A stretch of DNA of 64,000 nucleotides from the NCBI GenBank assembly GCA_963703895.1, contig CAVPFX010000003.1:1-64000 (forward strand), read 5' to 3'. Below the pieces are notes generated by a model. The model saw nothing but the letters and a program-made list of their open reading frames with translations. It did no database searches and had not been told where the DNA came from. Numbering within the stretch: the first letter of the stretch is position 1; each line of letters opens with the position of its first letter. Source of the DNA: VRUE01 sp963703895. GTDB taxonomy: Bacteria; Actinomycetota; Thermoleophilia; Solirubrobacterales; 70-9. Shown here piece after piece: positions 1 to 7,726 of the stretch. A program made the translations under genes and the position numbers.

Positions 1-173
1 ATCTCCGGTTTGACCTCCTGATAGACCGAGAGCTGGTCGGTGCAGACGGGGCTGAAGTCGAGCGGGTAGAAGACCAACAGGACCTTGGTGCCGCGAAAGT
101 CGGAGAGCGAGACCTTCTCGCCGTCCTGGTCCCGCAGAGTGAAATCGGGCGCCGGCTCCCCGGCGGCGATCAT
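1..173 (-). CDS. Peroxiredoxin (AhpC/TSA, Bcp-like), N-terminal part
   Basis: Only the first 57 codons lie in the window; the gene continues past the left edge. The translation starts MIAAGEPAPDFTLRDQDGEK and then shows FYPLDFSPVCTDQ, the thioredoxin-fold peroxidase segment with the peroxidatic Cys (family knowledge: PxxxTxxC-type loop, here with S-P-V-C). Such enzymes reduce hydrogen and alkyl peroxides in the cytoplasm. The ATG at 171-173 overlaps the rpsO stop as ATGA, so it is probably translationally coupled to rpsO as the last visible gene of the operon. The subclass (Bcp/PrxQ or AhpE) cannot be decided from this fragment. Confidence 0.85.
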   Translation of the reverse strand, partial: MIAAGEPAPDFTLRDQDGEKVSLSDFRGTKVLLVFYPLDFSPVCTDQLSVYQEVKPE

Positions 174-439
174 CGCCGCAGACCGAGTTCGGCGACCAGG
201 GCGCGGTAGCGCTCGAGGTCGTGGCGCTCGAGATAGCGCAGCATGCGGCGGCGCTTGCCGACCAACATCAGCAGGCCGCGGCGCGAGTGATGATCCTTGG
301 GATGGGTGCGGAGATGCTCGGTAAGTTCGTTGATCCGCTCCGTGAGCAGGGCAATCTGAACCTCGGCCGAGCCGGTATCGCCGTCGGCGCGGCCGTACTT
401 GCCGATCAGCTCGCTTTTTTTCTCCGTGGTCAGGCTCAT
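170..439 (-). CDS. rpsO: 30S ribosomal protein S15
   Basis: 89 residues, the normal S15 length. The sequence contains the diagnostic GDTGSAEVQIALLTERI and the DHHSRRGLLMLVGKRRRML segment. S15 binds 16S rRNA in the central domain and nucleates platform assembly. The ATG (437-439) overlaps the ribF stop by ATGA, and the stop overlaps the peroxiredoxin start in the same way. The order truB-ribF-rpsO downstream of infB-rbfA is the classical bacterial arrangement. Identification is secure. Confidence 0.98.
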   Translation of the reverse strand: MSLTTEKKSELIGKYGRADGDTGSAEVQIALLTERINELTEHLRTHPKDHHSRRGLLMLVGKRRRMLRYLERHDLERYRALVAELGLRR

Positions 440-1326
440 GGCGCGCCGGTGAAGCTAGCACAGACGCGTTTCGCGTCCTCGACATCGATCCGCATCTGGG
501 CGATCAACTCCTCGACACTGGAGAAGCGTTTCTCGCCGCGCAGGCGCTCGACGAAAGCGACTCGCATCTCGGTCCCGTAGAGATCGCCTTCGAAGTCAAT
601 CAGGTAGGTCTCGATCAGCACCCCGCGACCGCTCTCGAAGGTCGGCCGCACGCCGACGTTGACCGCGGCGGGGGCACCGTTGGCGAAGGCGGCGTAGACG
701 CCGTGCCCCGGGATCGCGAGGCGATCGTCGGGGACGATATTTGCCGTCGGAAAGCCAAGCTCGCGGCCCCTCTGGTCACCGCTGACAACTTCACCCTCGA
801 CCATGAAGGGAGCGCCGAGGCAGTGCCGCGCGCCCTCCATGTCACCGGCCGCGACCAGGGCGCGGATCCGGGTCGAGGAGATCGTCTCGCCGTCGGTTTC
901 GACCAGCGGCACCACGCGGGTCTCGAACTCCCTGCGGGCGGCCAACATCGCCGGATCGCCTTTCGCCTTCGCGCCGAAGCGGAAGTTCTCGCCGACCGAG
1001 ACCTGCTCGGCGCCGAGCCTGGCGATCAGCACGTCCTCGATGAATTCCTCGGCGCTGCGCCCGGCGAACTCCTTGTCGAAGGGGATCACGACCAGCTCCC
1101 CGACGCCGAGGCCCTCGATCACGTCGCGCTTGACCCCGAAGGGCATGATCAGCTTCGGCAGGGCCGTGGGATGAATGATCTCCAGCGGGTGGGGATCGAA
1201 GGTGAGGACGGTGTCGGCGCCCTCGATCACGGCCTGGTGGCCGCGGTGGACGCCGTCGAAGGTCCCAATCGCGACGTGCCGCGGCCGCGGCTCGGCATCG
1301 GGAAGAGATGTGACTTGGATGCTCAG
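436..1326 (-). CDS. ribF: Bifunctional riboflavin kinase / FAD synthetase
   Basis: The protein has an N-terminal FAD-synthetase nucleotidyltransferase domain (HVAIGTFDGVHRGHQ, then TFDPHPLE) and a C-terminal riboflavin kinase domain (GRELGFPTANI and NVGVRPTFE). It converts riboflavin to FMN and FAD in the cytoplasm. The nucleotidyltransferase motif lies upstream of the GTG at 1230, so that GTG is internal. Upstream, the frame is open only to a stop at 1348-1350 and holds no ATG, GTG or TTG; the only near-start codon is CTG at 1324-1326, preceded by GGAAGGA with 6 nt spacing. A CTG start would give 296 residues, a normal RibF length. The start is inferred. Confidence 0.93.
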   Translation of the reverse strand: MSIQVTSLPDAEPRPRHVAIGTFDGVHRGHQAVIEGADTVLTFDPHPLEIIHPTALPKLIMPFGVKRDVIEGLGVGELVVIPFDKEFAGRSAEEFIEDVLIARLGAEQVSVGENFRFGAKAKGDPAMLAARREFETRVVPLVETDGETISSTRIRALVAAGDMEGARHCLGAPFMVEGEVVSGDQRGRELGFPTANIVPDDRLAIPGHGVYAAFANGAPAAVNVGVRPTFESGRGVLIETYLIDFEGDLYGTEMRVAFVERLRGEKRFSSVEELIAQMRIDVEDAKRVCASFTGAP

Positions 1327-1335
1327 GGCAGATCC

Positions 1336-1382
1336 TTCCGGTGCGCTTTATGTACCCCTGAGGTGCAAAAGGACCACCGGAA
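1336..1382. repeat. 46-bp palindromic dispersed element, copy 1
   Basis: This copy lies between truB and ribF. It starts TCCGGTGCGCTTTATG and ends CAAAAGGACCACCGGA, so its ends form an imperfect inverted repeat. The same element, in matching register, occurs upstream of carA at 16223-16269 (see that entry). The copies share both ends and the CTTTATG and CAAAAGG blocks but differ in the middle. In both places one end abuts the next gene's translation start. It may be a mobile palindromic (REP/MITE-like) repeat or a shared regulatory RNA element. Confidence 0.6.
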
Positions 1383-1384
1383 GC

Positions 1385-2038
1385 TCATCGTAGGGCCTGG
1401 ACGACGGTGGGGGCCAGCTCAGCAACTTGGTCCAGGGTTAGCTCTCGGCCTGCGTCCTCGACCCTGAAGGGGCCGATCGCTGTGCGGCGCAGCTCGGCGC
1501 AGTAGGCGTCGTCGAGGGTCTCGATCAGGGTGCGGATGTAGGTGCCGGCGGAGCACTCGACCTCGTACTCGGCGCTCTCGGCGTCACTGCCGAGCAGCTC
1601 GGCGCGATAGACCTCTACCTCGCGCTCGGGGGTATCGACCACTTCCCCGCGGTGAGCCTTGCGGTAGAGCCGCTCGCCGCCGACGCGGACGGCGGAGGTC
1701 ATCGGCACGCGCTGGCGCACCCGGCCGCTGGGCAGATCGAGCGACGCGGGGACACGGCCGGTCTGCTCCAGCTCACCGTCGGGATCGCCGGTGCTCGAGC
1801 GCCAGCCGAGCCTGGCGCGAGCCACGTAGGTCTTCGGCAGCTCGACCAGGAATCGCTGCAGCCGCGTCGCCCGCCCGATCAGGACCAAAAGGAGGCCGGT
1901 GGCAAAGGGGTCGAGGGTGCCGGCGTGCCCGACTTTCTCGCCGCGGTGCTCGCGGCGCACGGCGAGGACGATGTCGTGCGAGGTCTTGCCGGCCGGCTTG
2001 TCGCAAAGCAGCACCGAGCCTTCGCCTGCCGCGGCCAC
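1385..2038 (-). CDS. truB: tRNA pseudouridine(55) synthase
   Basis: 217 residues. The protein has the TruB catalytic block KVGHAGTLDPFATG with Asp43 as the expected nucleophile, and later KTYVARARLGWRSSTGD and SAGTYIRTL, all typical of the family. It makes pseudouridine 55 in the tRNA T-loop. It is short: E. coli TruB has about 314 residues, and here the chain ends after the catalytic domain, without the C-terminal PUA-type domain. The GTG start lies 4 nt after the nrnA stop (TAA TCGC GTG). Family assignment is secure. Confidence 0.95.
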   Translation of the reverse strand: MAAAGEGSVLLCDKPAGKTSHDIVLAVRREHRGEKVGHAGTLDPFATGLLLVLIGRATRLQRFLVELPKTYVARARLGWRSSTGDPDGELEQTGRVPASLDLPSGRVRQRVPMTSAVRVGGERLYRKAHRGEVVDTPEREVEVYRAELLGSDAESAEYEVECSAGTYIRTLIETLDDAYCAELRRTAIGPFRVEDAGRELTLDQVAELAPTVVQALR

Positions 2039-2042
2039 GCGA

Positions 2043-3047
2043 TTAGGGCCCGAGTTGGGCTTTTACTTCGCCACAGAGGAAGTTGACGAGCTGGTCGAGC
2101 TCGAGGTCAGTGGAGAACCCCGCGGCTCGCTTGTGACCCCCTCCCCCGTGCTTGCGCGCCATCGCCGAGACGTCGACCTCACCGCCGCTGGAACGCAGGC
2201 TGACCTTGCGCGCGGCGCGATCGCGATCGCCCTTGTCGCGGACCATTGCCGCCACCTTGCATCCCTCGATCGAGCGCAGGTGATCGATGATTCCCTCGGT
2301 CATCTCCTCGCCGCCGCCGCTGGCCTCGTAGTCGGCAGCGGTGATGTAGGAGACGATCAGCCGCCCGCCGCAGTAGCGCTGAATGCCCTCGAGCGCCCGC
2401 GAGAGCAGCCGCAGCTTCTCGATCGGGACGTGCTCGTAGAGGCGGCGGTAGGTGTCGTCGACCGCGACGCCGGCGTCGATCAGGTCGGCGGCAATGCGAT
2501 GCGTTTGGGCGTTGGTGTTCTCGTACATGAACTTGCCCGTGTCGGTGATCAGGCCGACGTAGAGCGCCGCGGCGATCTCGGGGGTGATCTCCGCCCCCAG
2601 CGCGATCGCCAGCTCATAGACGATCTCGGCAGTTGAGGAAGCACCGACTTCGACCAGGTTGACGTCACCGAAGCGGGTGTTGTCGTGGTGATGATCGATG
2701 TTGATGCGAAAGTTGTCGCCCTCGCTGAGGAAGTCGACGGGCATGCGATCGATGTTGCCGCAGTCGAGGAAGATCACGGTGCGATCGGCCATATCGGCCG
2801 GCGGCTCGTGGAAGACCTCCTCGAGGGGCAGGAAGCGGTACTCGATCGGCAGCGGGAACTCCTTCGCCGCCATAAACATCACCGAGTCCTTGCCGAGCTG
2901 GCCGAGCAGGTGGTGCATGCCGAGCAGCGAGCCGAGGGCGTCGCCATCGGGGCCCTCGTGGGCAGTAAGCAAGAAGCGATCGCGCGAGCGCAGCTCGCCG
3001 AGGACCTGCTCGATGCCCGCCGTCGCCACGCCGGCCCCATCGCTCAC
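2043..3047 (-). CDS. nrnA: DHH/DHHA1 phosphoesterase, NrnA-like (nanoRNase / pAp phosphatase)
   Basis: 334 residues. The DHH domain carries the metal-binding Asp118-His119-His120 (INIDHHHDN) together with EGPDGDALGS and FLDCGN. The C-terminal DHHA1 domain ends with the glycine-rich RKHGGGGHKRAAGF. Family members degrade short RNAs (2-5 nt), c-di-AMP-derived pApA and/or pAp. A GTG start (3045-3047) overlaps the rbfA stop as GTGA. Placement between rbfA and truB is typical of actinobacteria. Which substrate dominates cannot be told from sequence. Confidence 0.93.
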   Translation of the reverse strand: MSDGAGVATAGIEQVLGELRSRDRFLLTAHEGPDGDALGSLLGMHHLLGQLGKDSVMFMAAKEFPLPIEYRFLPLEEVFHEPPADMADRTVIFLDCGNIDRMPVDFLSEGDNFRINIDHHHDNTRFGDVNLVEVGASSTAEIVYELAIALGAEITPEIAAALYVGLITDTGKFMYENTNAQTHRIAADLIDAGVAVDDTYRRLYEHVPIEKLRLLSRALEGIQRYCGGRLIVSYITAADYEASGGGEEMTEGIIDHLRSIEGCKVAAMVRDKGDRDRAARKVSLRSSGGEVDVSAMARKHGGGGHKRAAGFSTDLELDQLVNFLCGEVKAQLGP

Positions 3048-3382
3048 AGGTCTTCCCCCTCGAGCAGTTCGGTGATCCGCATGCCCTGCTCGACGGTCTC
3101 GTCGTAACGGAAGCTGAGGGTCGGGGTGCGCTTCATTCGCGTCTCGGCCGCGATCCTCGACTGCAGGACGCCGTGTGAGGAGGCCAGGCCGACCATCGTC
3201 GCCTCTTTCTCCTCCTCGTTGCCGAGCACACTGACGTGCACCTTGGCGGCGCGCAGGTCTGGGCTGGTCTCCACGGAGGTCACGGTCACGAAGCCGATGC
3301 GCGGATCGCTCAACTCGGCGATGGCAGCGCCGATCACCTCGCGAAGCACCTCGTTGATGCGGCGCATGCGAGGAGCGGCCAT
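3044..3382 (-). CDS. rbfA: 30S ribosome-binding factor RbfA
   Basis: 112 residues, KH-like fold. It begins MAAPRMRRINEVLREVIGAA and continues LSDPRIGFVTVTSVETSPDL, the RbfA signature, with the later KRTPTLSFRYDE. It helps late maturation of the 16S rRNA 5' end. The ATG is one nt past the infB stop. Gene order infB-rbfA-nrnA-truB supports the call. Confidence 0.96.
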   Translation of the reverse strand: MAAPRMRRINEVLREVIGAAIAELSDPRIGFVTVTSVETSPDLRAAKVHVSVLGNEEEKEATMVGLASSHGVLQSRIAAETRMKRTPTLSFRYDETVEQGMRITELLEGEDL

Positions 3383-3383
3383 C

Positions 3384-5642
3384 TTAGTCCAGCGTCTGCT
3401 CGACCTGCTTTGTCTCGAAGAACTCGAGCATGTCCCCCTCCTTGACGTCAGCGTAGCCGTCGAGGACGACGCCGCACTCCTGGCCCTCCTCGACTTCCTG
3501 CACGTTGTCTTTGAAGCGGCGCAGGGAGCCGAGTTTGCCGTCCCAGATCACGGTGCCCTCGCGGACGAGGCGGACGCTGGCGGTGCGCGTGACCTTGCCT
3601 TCGTTGACGATGCAGCCGGCGATGCGGCCGACCTTGGAGGCCTTGAAGGTCTGTTTGACCTCGGCCTCGCCGAGCGTCTCCTCGACCTCGATCGCCTCCA
3701 GCATGCCCTCCATCGCGTTGCGCAGGTCTTCGGTGATTTTGTAAATCACCGAGTAGGTGCGGACGTCGACGCCCTCGCGCTCGGCGGCGCGGCGGGCATC
3801 GGCCAGCGGCCGCACGTTGAAGCCGATGATGATCGCTTCCGAAGCCGCGGCCAGCATCACGTCGGACTCGTTGATGCCACCGGTCTGGGAGTGGATGATG
3901 TTGATCCCGACCTGCTCCTGGGGCACCTTGGCGATCTCGTCCTGGAGCGCCTCCAGGGAGCCGGCAACATCGGCCTTGAGCACGATGTTGAGCTCCTTGA
4001 TCTCGCCCTCCTGGACGCGCGAGAAAACCTCCTCGAGGCTGACCTTGCGCGCTTGGCGACGGGCCAGCTGCTCGGTCTTGAGCCGGTTGGCGCGCTCCTG
4101 CGCCTCCTGGCGGGCGCGGCGGTCGTTCTCGACGGCATGGATGAACTCACCGGCATCGGCGACGCCGTCGAAGCCGAGCACCTCGACCGGCATGCCGGGA
4201 CCGGCGCTCTGCACCCGGGTGCCGGTGAAGTCGTGCATCGCCCGCACCCGGCCCCACTGTGGCCCGGCGACGAGCGAGTCGCCGACCTTCAGTGTGCCGC
4301 GCTGGACCAGAATCGTGACCACGGGACCGCGACCGGGGTCGAGCTGGGACTCGACCACCGTGCCCGAGGCGGGGGCGTCCGGATTCGCTCCCAGCTCCTC
4401 CAGCTCGGTGACGAGCAGGATCATCTCCAGCAGTTTGTCGAGCCCCTCGCGGGTCTTGGCCGAGACGTCGACGTAGACGGTTTCCCCGCCCCAGTCCTCG
4501 GGGGTGAGGCCGTCGGCGGCGAGCTCGTTGCGGACCCGGTCGGGCTGGGCGCCCTCCTTGTCGATCTTGTTGACCGCGATCAGGATCGGCACGTCGGCGG
4601 CGCGAGCGTGGTCGATCGCCTCTTTGGTCTGCGGCATGACCCCGTCGTCGGCGGCGACGACGACCACCGCGATGTCGGTGACCTTGGCGCCGCGGGCGCG
4701 CATTGCCGTGAAGGCGGCGTGGCCCGGGGTGTCGAGGAAGGTGATCGTCTTCTCGTCGTGGTGGACCTGGTAGGCGCCGATGTGCTGGGTGATGCCGCCG
4801 GCCTCGCCGGCTGCCACCTCGGTCTCGCGGATCGCGTCGAGCAGCGAGGTCTTGCCGTGGTCGACGTGGCCCATGATCGTGACCACGGGCGGCCGGTCGG
4901 CGAGCTCCTCGTCGCTGTCCTCGAAGGCCGGTTCCTCGGGCTCCTCGTCAGCGGCGGTGACGATCTCGATCTTGCGGTCGTACTCGTCGGCTATGGCCGA
5001 GATCGACTCGTCGGTGAGGGTCTGGGTGAGGGTGGCCATCTCCCCCATCGTCATCAGCTTCTTGATCACCTCGGAGCTGCCGAGGCCGAGCAGCTCGGCA
5101 ACCTCGCGCACCGTTGCGCCGGCCGGGACCTTGGTCGCCTCGGGCTCCGCTGCCTCGACTTTGGGCGGCGGCTCCTCCAGCAGCGGACGGCGGCGACGGC
5201 CACCGCGGCGGCGCGGCGGACGCTGCGGTGGCGGCCCACCCATCTGGTCCCGGCGAGCAGCCTGCGAATCGATTACGACACGGCGCTTTTTGCCGCTGGC
5301 ACCACCTCCACCGCCAGCGGCGGGTTTGCCGGCGGGGCGAACCGGGCCTTTGGAAGTGGCCGGTTTCGGTGTTGGCTTTGCCGCGACCTCCTGAGCTGGC
5401 GCCGGCTTCGCGGGCGCCTCCTTCGCAGCTGCGGGGGGTGCGGGCTTTTTGGCGCCCTCGGCGGGGGCAGCGGCAGCGCCACCATTGCCCTTCGCGGCCT
5501 GGATCGCCTTCAGCGCATCGGCCTCCTCGACGCTCGAGGCAGCCGCTTTGGCCTCGATACCAGCGCTCTTCAGCGCCGCAAGGACCTCTTTGCTCTCGAG
5601 CCCCTGCGCTTTCGCGATCTCATGTACCCGCTTTTTTGCCAC
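3384..5642 (-). CDS. infB: Translation initiation factor IF-2
   Basis: 752 residues. A first IF2_N domain spans about 1-48. An Ala/Pro/Lys/Gly-rich linker follows (50-165), including a basic RRRGGRRRR stretch, then a second IF2_N domain (about 175-228). The GTPase core has GHVDHGKT (258-265), DTPGH (304-308) and NKID (358-361), followed by the beta-barrel and C-terminal fMet-tRNA-binding domains. It delivers initiator tRNA to the 30S subunit. The GTG start overlaps the nusA stop by one base (TAGTG). No ylxR or ribosomal L7Ae-like gene lies between nusA and infB. Confidence 0.98.
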   Translation of the reverse strand: MAKKRVHEIAKAQGLESKEVLAALKSAGIEAKAAASSVEEADALKAIQAAKGNGGAAAAPAEGAKKPAPPAAAKEAPAKPAPAQEVAAKPTPKPATSKGPVRPAGKPAAGGGGGASGKKRRVVIDSQAARRDQMGGPPPQRPPRRRGGRRRRPLLEEPPPKVEAAEPEATKVPAGATVREVAELLGLGSSEVIKKLMTMGEMATLTQTLTDESISAIADEYDRKIEIVTAADEEPEEPAFEDSDEELADRPPVVTIMGHVDHGKTSLLDAIRETEVAAGEAGGITQHIGAYQVHHDEKTITFLDTPGHAAFTAMRARGAKVTDIAVVVVAADDGVMPQTKEAIDHARAADVPILIAVNKIDKEGAQPDRVRNELAADGLTPEDWGGETVYVDVSAKTREGLDKLLEMILLVTELEELGANPDAPASGTVVESQLDPGRGPVVTILVQRGTLKVGDSLVAGPQWGRVRAMHDFTGTRVQSAGPGMPVEVLGFDGVADAGEFIHAVENDRRARQEAQERANRLKTEQLARRQARKVSLEEVFSRVQEGEIKELNIVLKADVAGSLEALQDEIAKVPQEQVGINIIHSQTGGINESDVMLAAASEAIIIGFNVRPLADARRAAEREGVDVRTYSVIYKITEDLRNAMEGMLEAIEVEETLGEAEVKQTFKASKVGRIAGCIVNEGKVTRTASVRLVREGTVIWDGKLGSLRRFKDNVQEVEEGQECGVVLDGYADVKEGDMLEFFETKQVEQTLD

Positions 5643-7309
5643 TACGCTTGCTCTGCCTCCTCGGCAACCGGTTCAGCTTCGGACTCGGACTGCTCAGCAT
5701 CCTCCGCAACCTCGGGCTCGGCCTCAACGGCCTCGCCCTGAGGCTGCTCAGCGACAGGCTCCTCTCCGGATTTCTCGGGCGCCTCGTCCTGGGGCTGCTC
5801 AGCCTCAACGGATTCTGCCGCGGGTGGCGCGGCGGTGGGCTCCTCGCCCGCAGCTTGCGAGGACGAGGAGTCCTCTGTCGCGACAGGACCCGCGGGCGAC
5901 TCCGCCTCGTCCTGAGGAGTCTCATCCGGAGTCTCCTCGACGAATTCGGATTCAGCCTTCTCGACAATCGCATCGACCTGACCCTGATCCGCATCGGGAT
6001 CGGCGAGGATTTCGACTTCGGCCTCGGGGATCGGGGCGAGCACGGCGATCTGGTTGGTGTCGAAGCGGCTCAGCGCCTGATGCGAGGGCAGTCCGCAGTA
6101 AGTCGACCCCTCGATCGCCGCGTTGGGACAACGGCGGCCGTTGGAGAGCACCGCCATGCAGCGCCCGTCGAAGGTTTCTTCGCCCTCGTACTCGACGTCC
6201 TGGTCCTCCTGGGAGAACTCGGTCTCCGACTTGATGTCGACCCGCCAGCCGGTGAGGCGGGCGGCGAGGCGGGCGTTCTGGCCGTCGCGACCGATCGCCA
6301 GCGAGAGCTGGTCGTCGGGCACGATCACGGTCGCCTGGCGCTCGTCGTCGTCGACGATCACCTCGCGCACTCGGGCCGGCGAGAGCGCCTTGGCGACGAA
6401 GCGGGCGGGCTCGTCGTTGTGGGGGATGATGTCGATCTTCTCGCCGCGCAGCTCGGAAACGACCATGCGCACGCGTGAGCCGCGGGGGCCGACGCAGGCG
6501 CCAACCGGGTCGACGCCATCGGCGTGGGAGATCACGGCGATCTTCGAGCGGTAGCCGGGCTCGCGGGCGACGCCGACGATCTCGACCAGTTTGTCGGCGA
6601 TCTCCGGTACCTCCATTTCGAAGAGCTTCTTGATCAGCTCGGAGCTACGCCGGGAGACGACGATCGCCGGTCCTTTGGTCGAGTCGGAGACGTCGGTGAT
6701 CACGGCCTTGACCCGCATGCCGTGGTCGTAGCGCTCGTTGTAGACCTGCTCGGACTTGGGCAGCAGTGCCTCGACCCGCTCACGCAACTGGACCAGCGTG
6801 TAGCGCTTGTCGGACTGCTGGATGATTCCCGTGATCAGCTCGCCGACGCGGTCCTGGTACTCCTCGAACATCATCATCCGTTCGGCCTCGCGGATCCGCT
6901 GCAGGATCACCTGCTTGGCCGTCTGGGCGGCGATCCGGCCGAAGTCTTCCGGGGTGACGTCGCGGGTCTCGATCTGGTCCTCGTAGGGAGCGATCATCTC
7001 TGGATCGAGCTCGGGGTCCTCGGGCTCGCGCAGCTCGCCCGTCTCGGGGTCGACTTCGCGCTCTTCCTCCTCCTGCGCCTCGGCCGCTTCGGCGAGCAGC
7101 TTCTCCTCCAGCTCGGGCGGCAGGATCAGTTCGAAGACGAGGAAGTCGCCGGTTTCGTGATCGAGGTCGACGCGGGCGTATTTGGCCGCTCCGGGCGTCT
7201 TCTTGTAGGCGGAGAGGAGCGCGTCGGCGAGCGCGTCCATCAGCTTGTCGGCGGAGATCCCCTTCTCCTGCTCCAGTGCCTTGACTGCTTCGACGATCTC
7301 CTTGCTCAC
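5642..7309 (-). CDS. nusA: Transcription factor NusA with C-terminal zinc-finger-like motif and acidic tail
   Basis: 555 residues. The N-terminal RNAP-binding domain is interrupted by an acidic insertion (about 72-115). S1, KH1 and KH2 follow to about residue 362 (for example VGACVGPRGSRV, LAIGRDGQNARLAARLTGW). NusA controls pausing, termination and antitermination. After KH2 comes a short Cys/His motif, Cys384-x9-Cys394-x10-Cys405-x4-His410 (RCMAVLSNGRRCPNAAIEG, then STYCGLPSH), then a Glu/Ala/Pro-rich acidic tail to the end. The motif resembles DUF5763-type zinc-binding motifs; this resemblance is from memory. The GTG start overlaps the rimP stop (GTGA). Confidence 0.96.
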   Translation of the reverse strand: MSKEIVEAVKALEQEKGISADKLMDALADALLSAYKKTPGAAKYARVDLDHETGDFLVFELILPPELEEKLLAEAAEAQEEEEREVDPETGELREPEDPELDPEMIAPYEDQIETRDVTPEDFGRIAAQTAKQVILQRIREAERMMMFEEYQDRVGELITGIIQQSDKRYTLVQLRERVEALLPKSEQVYNERYDHGMRVKAVITDVSDSTKGPAIVVSRRSSELIKKLFEMEVPEIADKLVEIVGVAREPGYRSKIAVISHADGVDPVGACVGPRGSRVRMVVSELRGEKIDIIPHNDEPARFVAKALSPARVREVIVDDDERQATVIVPDDQLSLAIGRDGQNARLAARLTGWRVDIKSETEFSQEDQDVEYEGEETFDGRCMAVLSNGRRCPNAAIEGSTYCGLPSHQALSRFDTNQIAVLAPIPEAEVEILADPDADQGQVDAIVEKAESEFVEETPDETPQDEAESPAGPVATEDSSSSQAAGEEPTAAPPAAESVEAEQPQDEAPEKSGEEPVAEQPQGEAVEAEPEVAEDAEQSESEAEPVAEEAEQA

Positions 7310-7545
7310 TGGATCTCCTTGTCATTGCTGTACTTGGGGCCGGGCGAGGAAACCTCCAGCGCGTACTCGGCCCGCAGGTGGTTGAGGTGGTGGGTGACCC
7401 GTTCGCAGAGCGCGAGGTCGACGCCACCCGGGTGGTCGATGAAGAGGCGCAATGCTTCCTTACTCGGCTGCTCGAGCGCGACCAGATCGAGCTCGGAATC
7501 GAGCTCGCGGAGCTGCTGCTGAATGTCTTGCTGGAGGTCTTCCAT
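7306..7545 (-). CDS. rimP: Half-length RimP (N-terminal domain only)
   Basis: 79 residues, starting MEDLQQDIQQQL. It matches the RimP N-terminal domain: LRLFIDHPGGVDLALCERVT and YALEVSSPG. Normal RimP has 140-180 residues with a C-terminal SH3-like domain; here the chain stops eight residues after the EVSSPG motif, right at the nusA start. RimP assists 30S maturation. The ATG at 7543-7545 is chosen because the protein begins in the conserved helix and lies just after the terminator hairpin; an upstream in-frame extension would run through that hairpin. It may be a genuinely shortened protein or a truncated remnant kept for translational coupling. Confidence 0.82.
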   Translation of the reverse strand: MEDLQQDIQQQLRELDSELDLVALEQPSKEALRLFIDHPGGVDLALCERVTHHLNHLRAEYALEVSSPGPKYSNDKEIQ

Positions 7546-7558
7546 CGGTTGAGGCCGT

Positions 7559-7582
7559 AAAAAAAGTGGGCCAGGCCCACTT
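7559..7582 (-). terminator. Intrinsic terminator / attenuator in rimP-nusA leader
   Basis: On the minus strand AAGTGGGC-CTG-GCCCACTT forms an 8-bp hairpin running straight into a T-tract (seven T in all), a textbook intrinsic terminator. It lies 14 nt before the rimP ATG and downstream of the probable rimP promoter (-10 at 7616-7621), so it would attenuate the rimP-nusA-infB operon rather than end coaBC. NusA autoregulation through a leader terminator is known in Bacillus; its presence here is inferred. Confidence 0.8.
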
Positions 7583-7615
7583 CCGGTACTGCGGTGAGAC
7601 GAAAAGCTTGGGGCG

Positions 7616-7621
7616 AGTATA
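7616..7621 (-). promoter_or_regulatory. Probable -10 element of the rimP-nusA operon promoter
   Basis: TATACT on the minus strand, close to the TATAAT consensus. It would place the transcript start near 7609, giving a leader of about 60 nt that contains the terminator hairpin. No convincing -35 was seen at 16-18 nt. Confidence 0.45.
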
Positions 7622-7640
7622 GCTCGGCGAGAGCTTGCGG

Positions 7641-7724
7641 CCAGCGGGTCCTGTCGTGTGGGTGGGGGCCCTGCGGGCAGTCCACGGGCTGTCCTCGACC
7701 CCCCACCCACCCGCCACCCGCTGG
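7641..7724. terminator. Long GC-rich stem-loop after coaBC
   Basis: Outer arms CCAGCGGGT (7641-7649) and ACCCGCTGG (7716-7724) pair perfectly. Inner arms GTGGGTGGGGG (7658-7668) and its complement at 7700-7710 also pair. On the minus strand the structure begins 3 nt after the coaBC stop. There is no T-tract, so it is either a hairpin-only terminator or a processing/stability structure. Confidence 0.45.
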
Positions 7725-7726
7725 AG

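Noticed and set aside
3126..5741. Long plus-strand ORF opposite infB and rbfA
   Set aside because: Antisense shadow; low-complexity composition, while the minus strand encodes clear IF-2.
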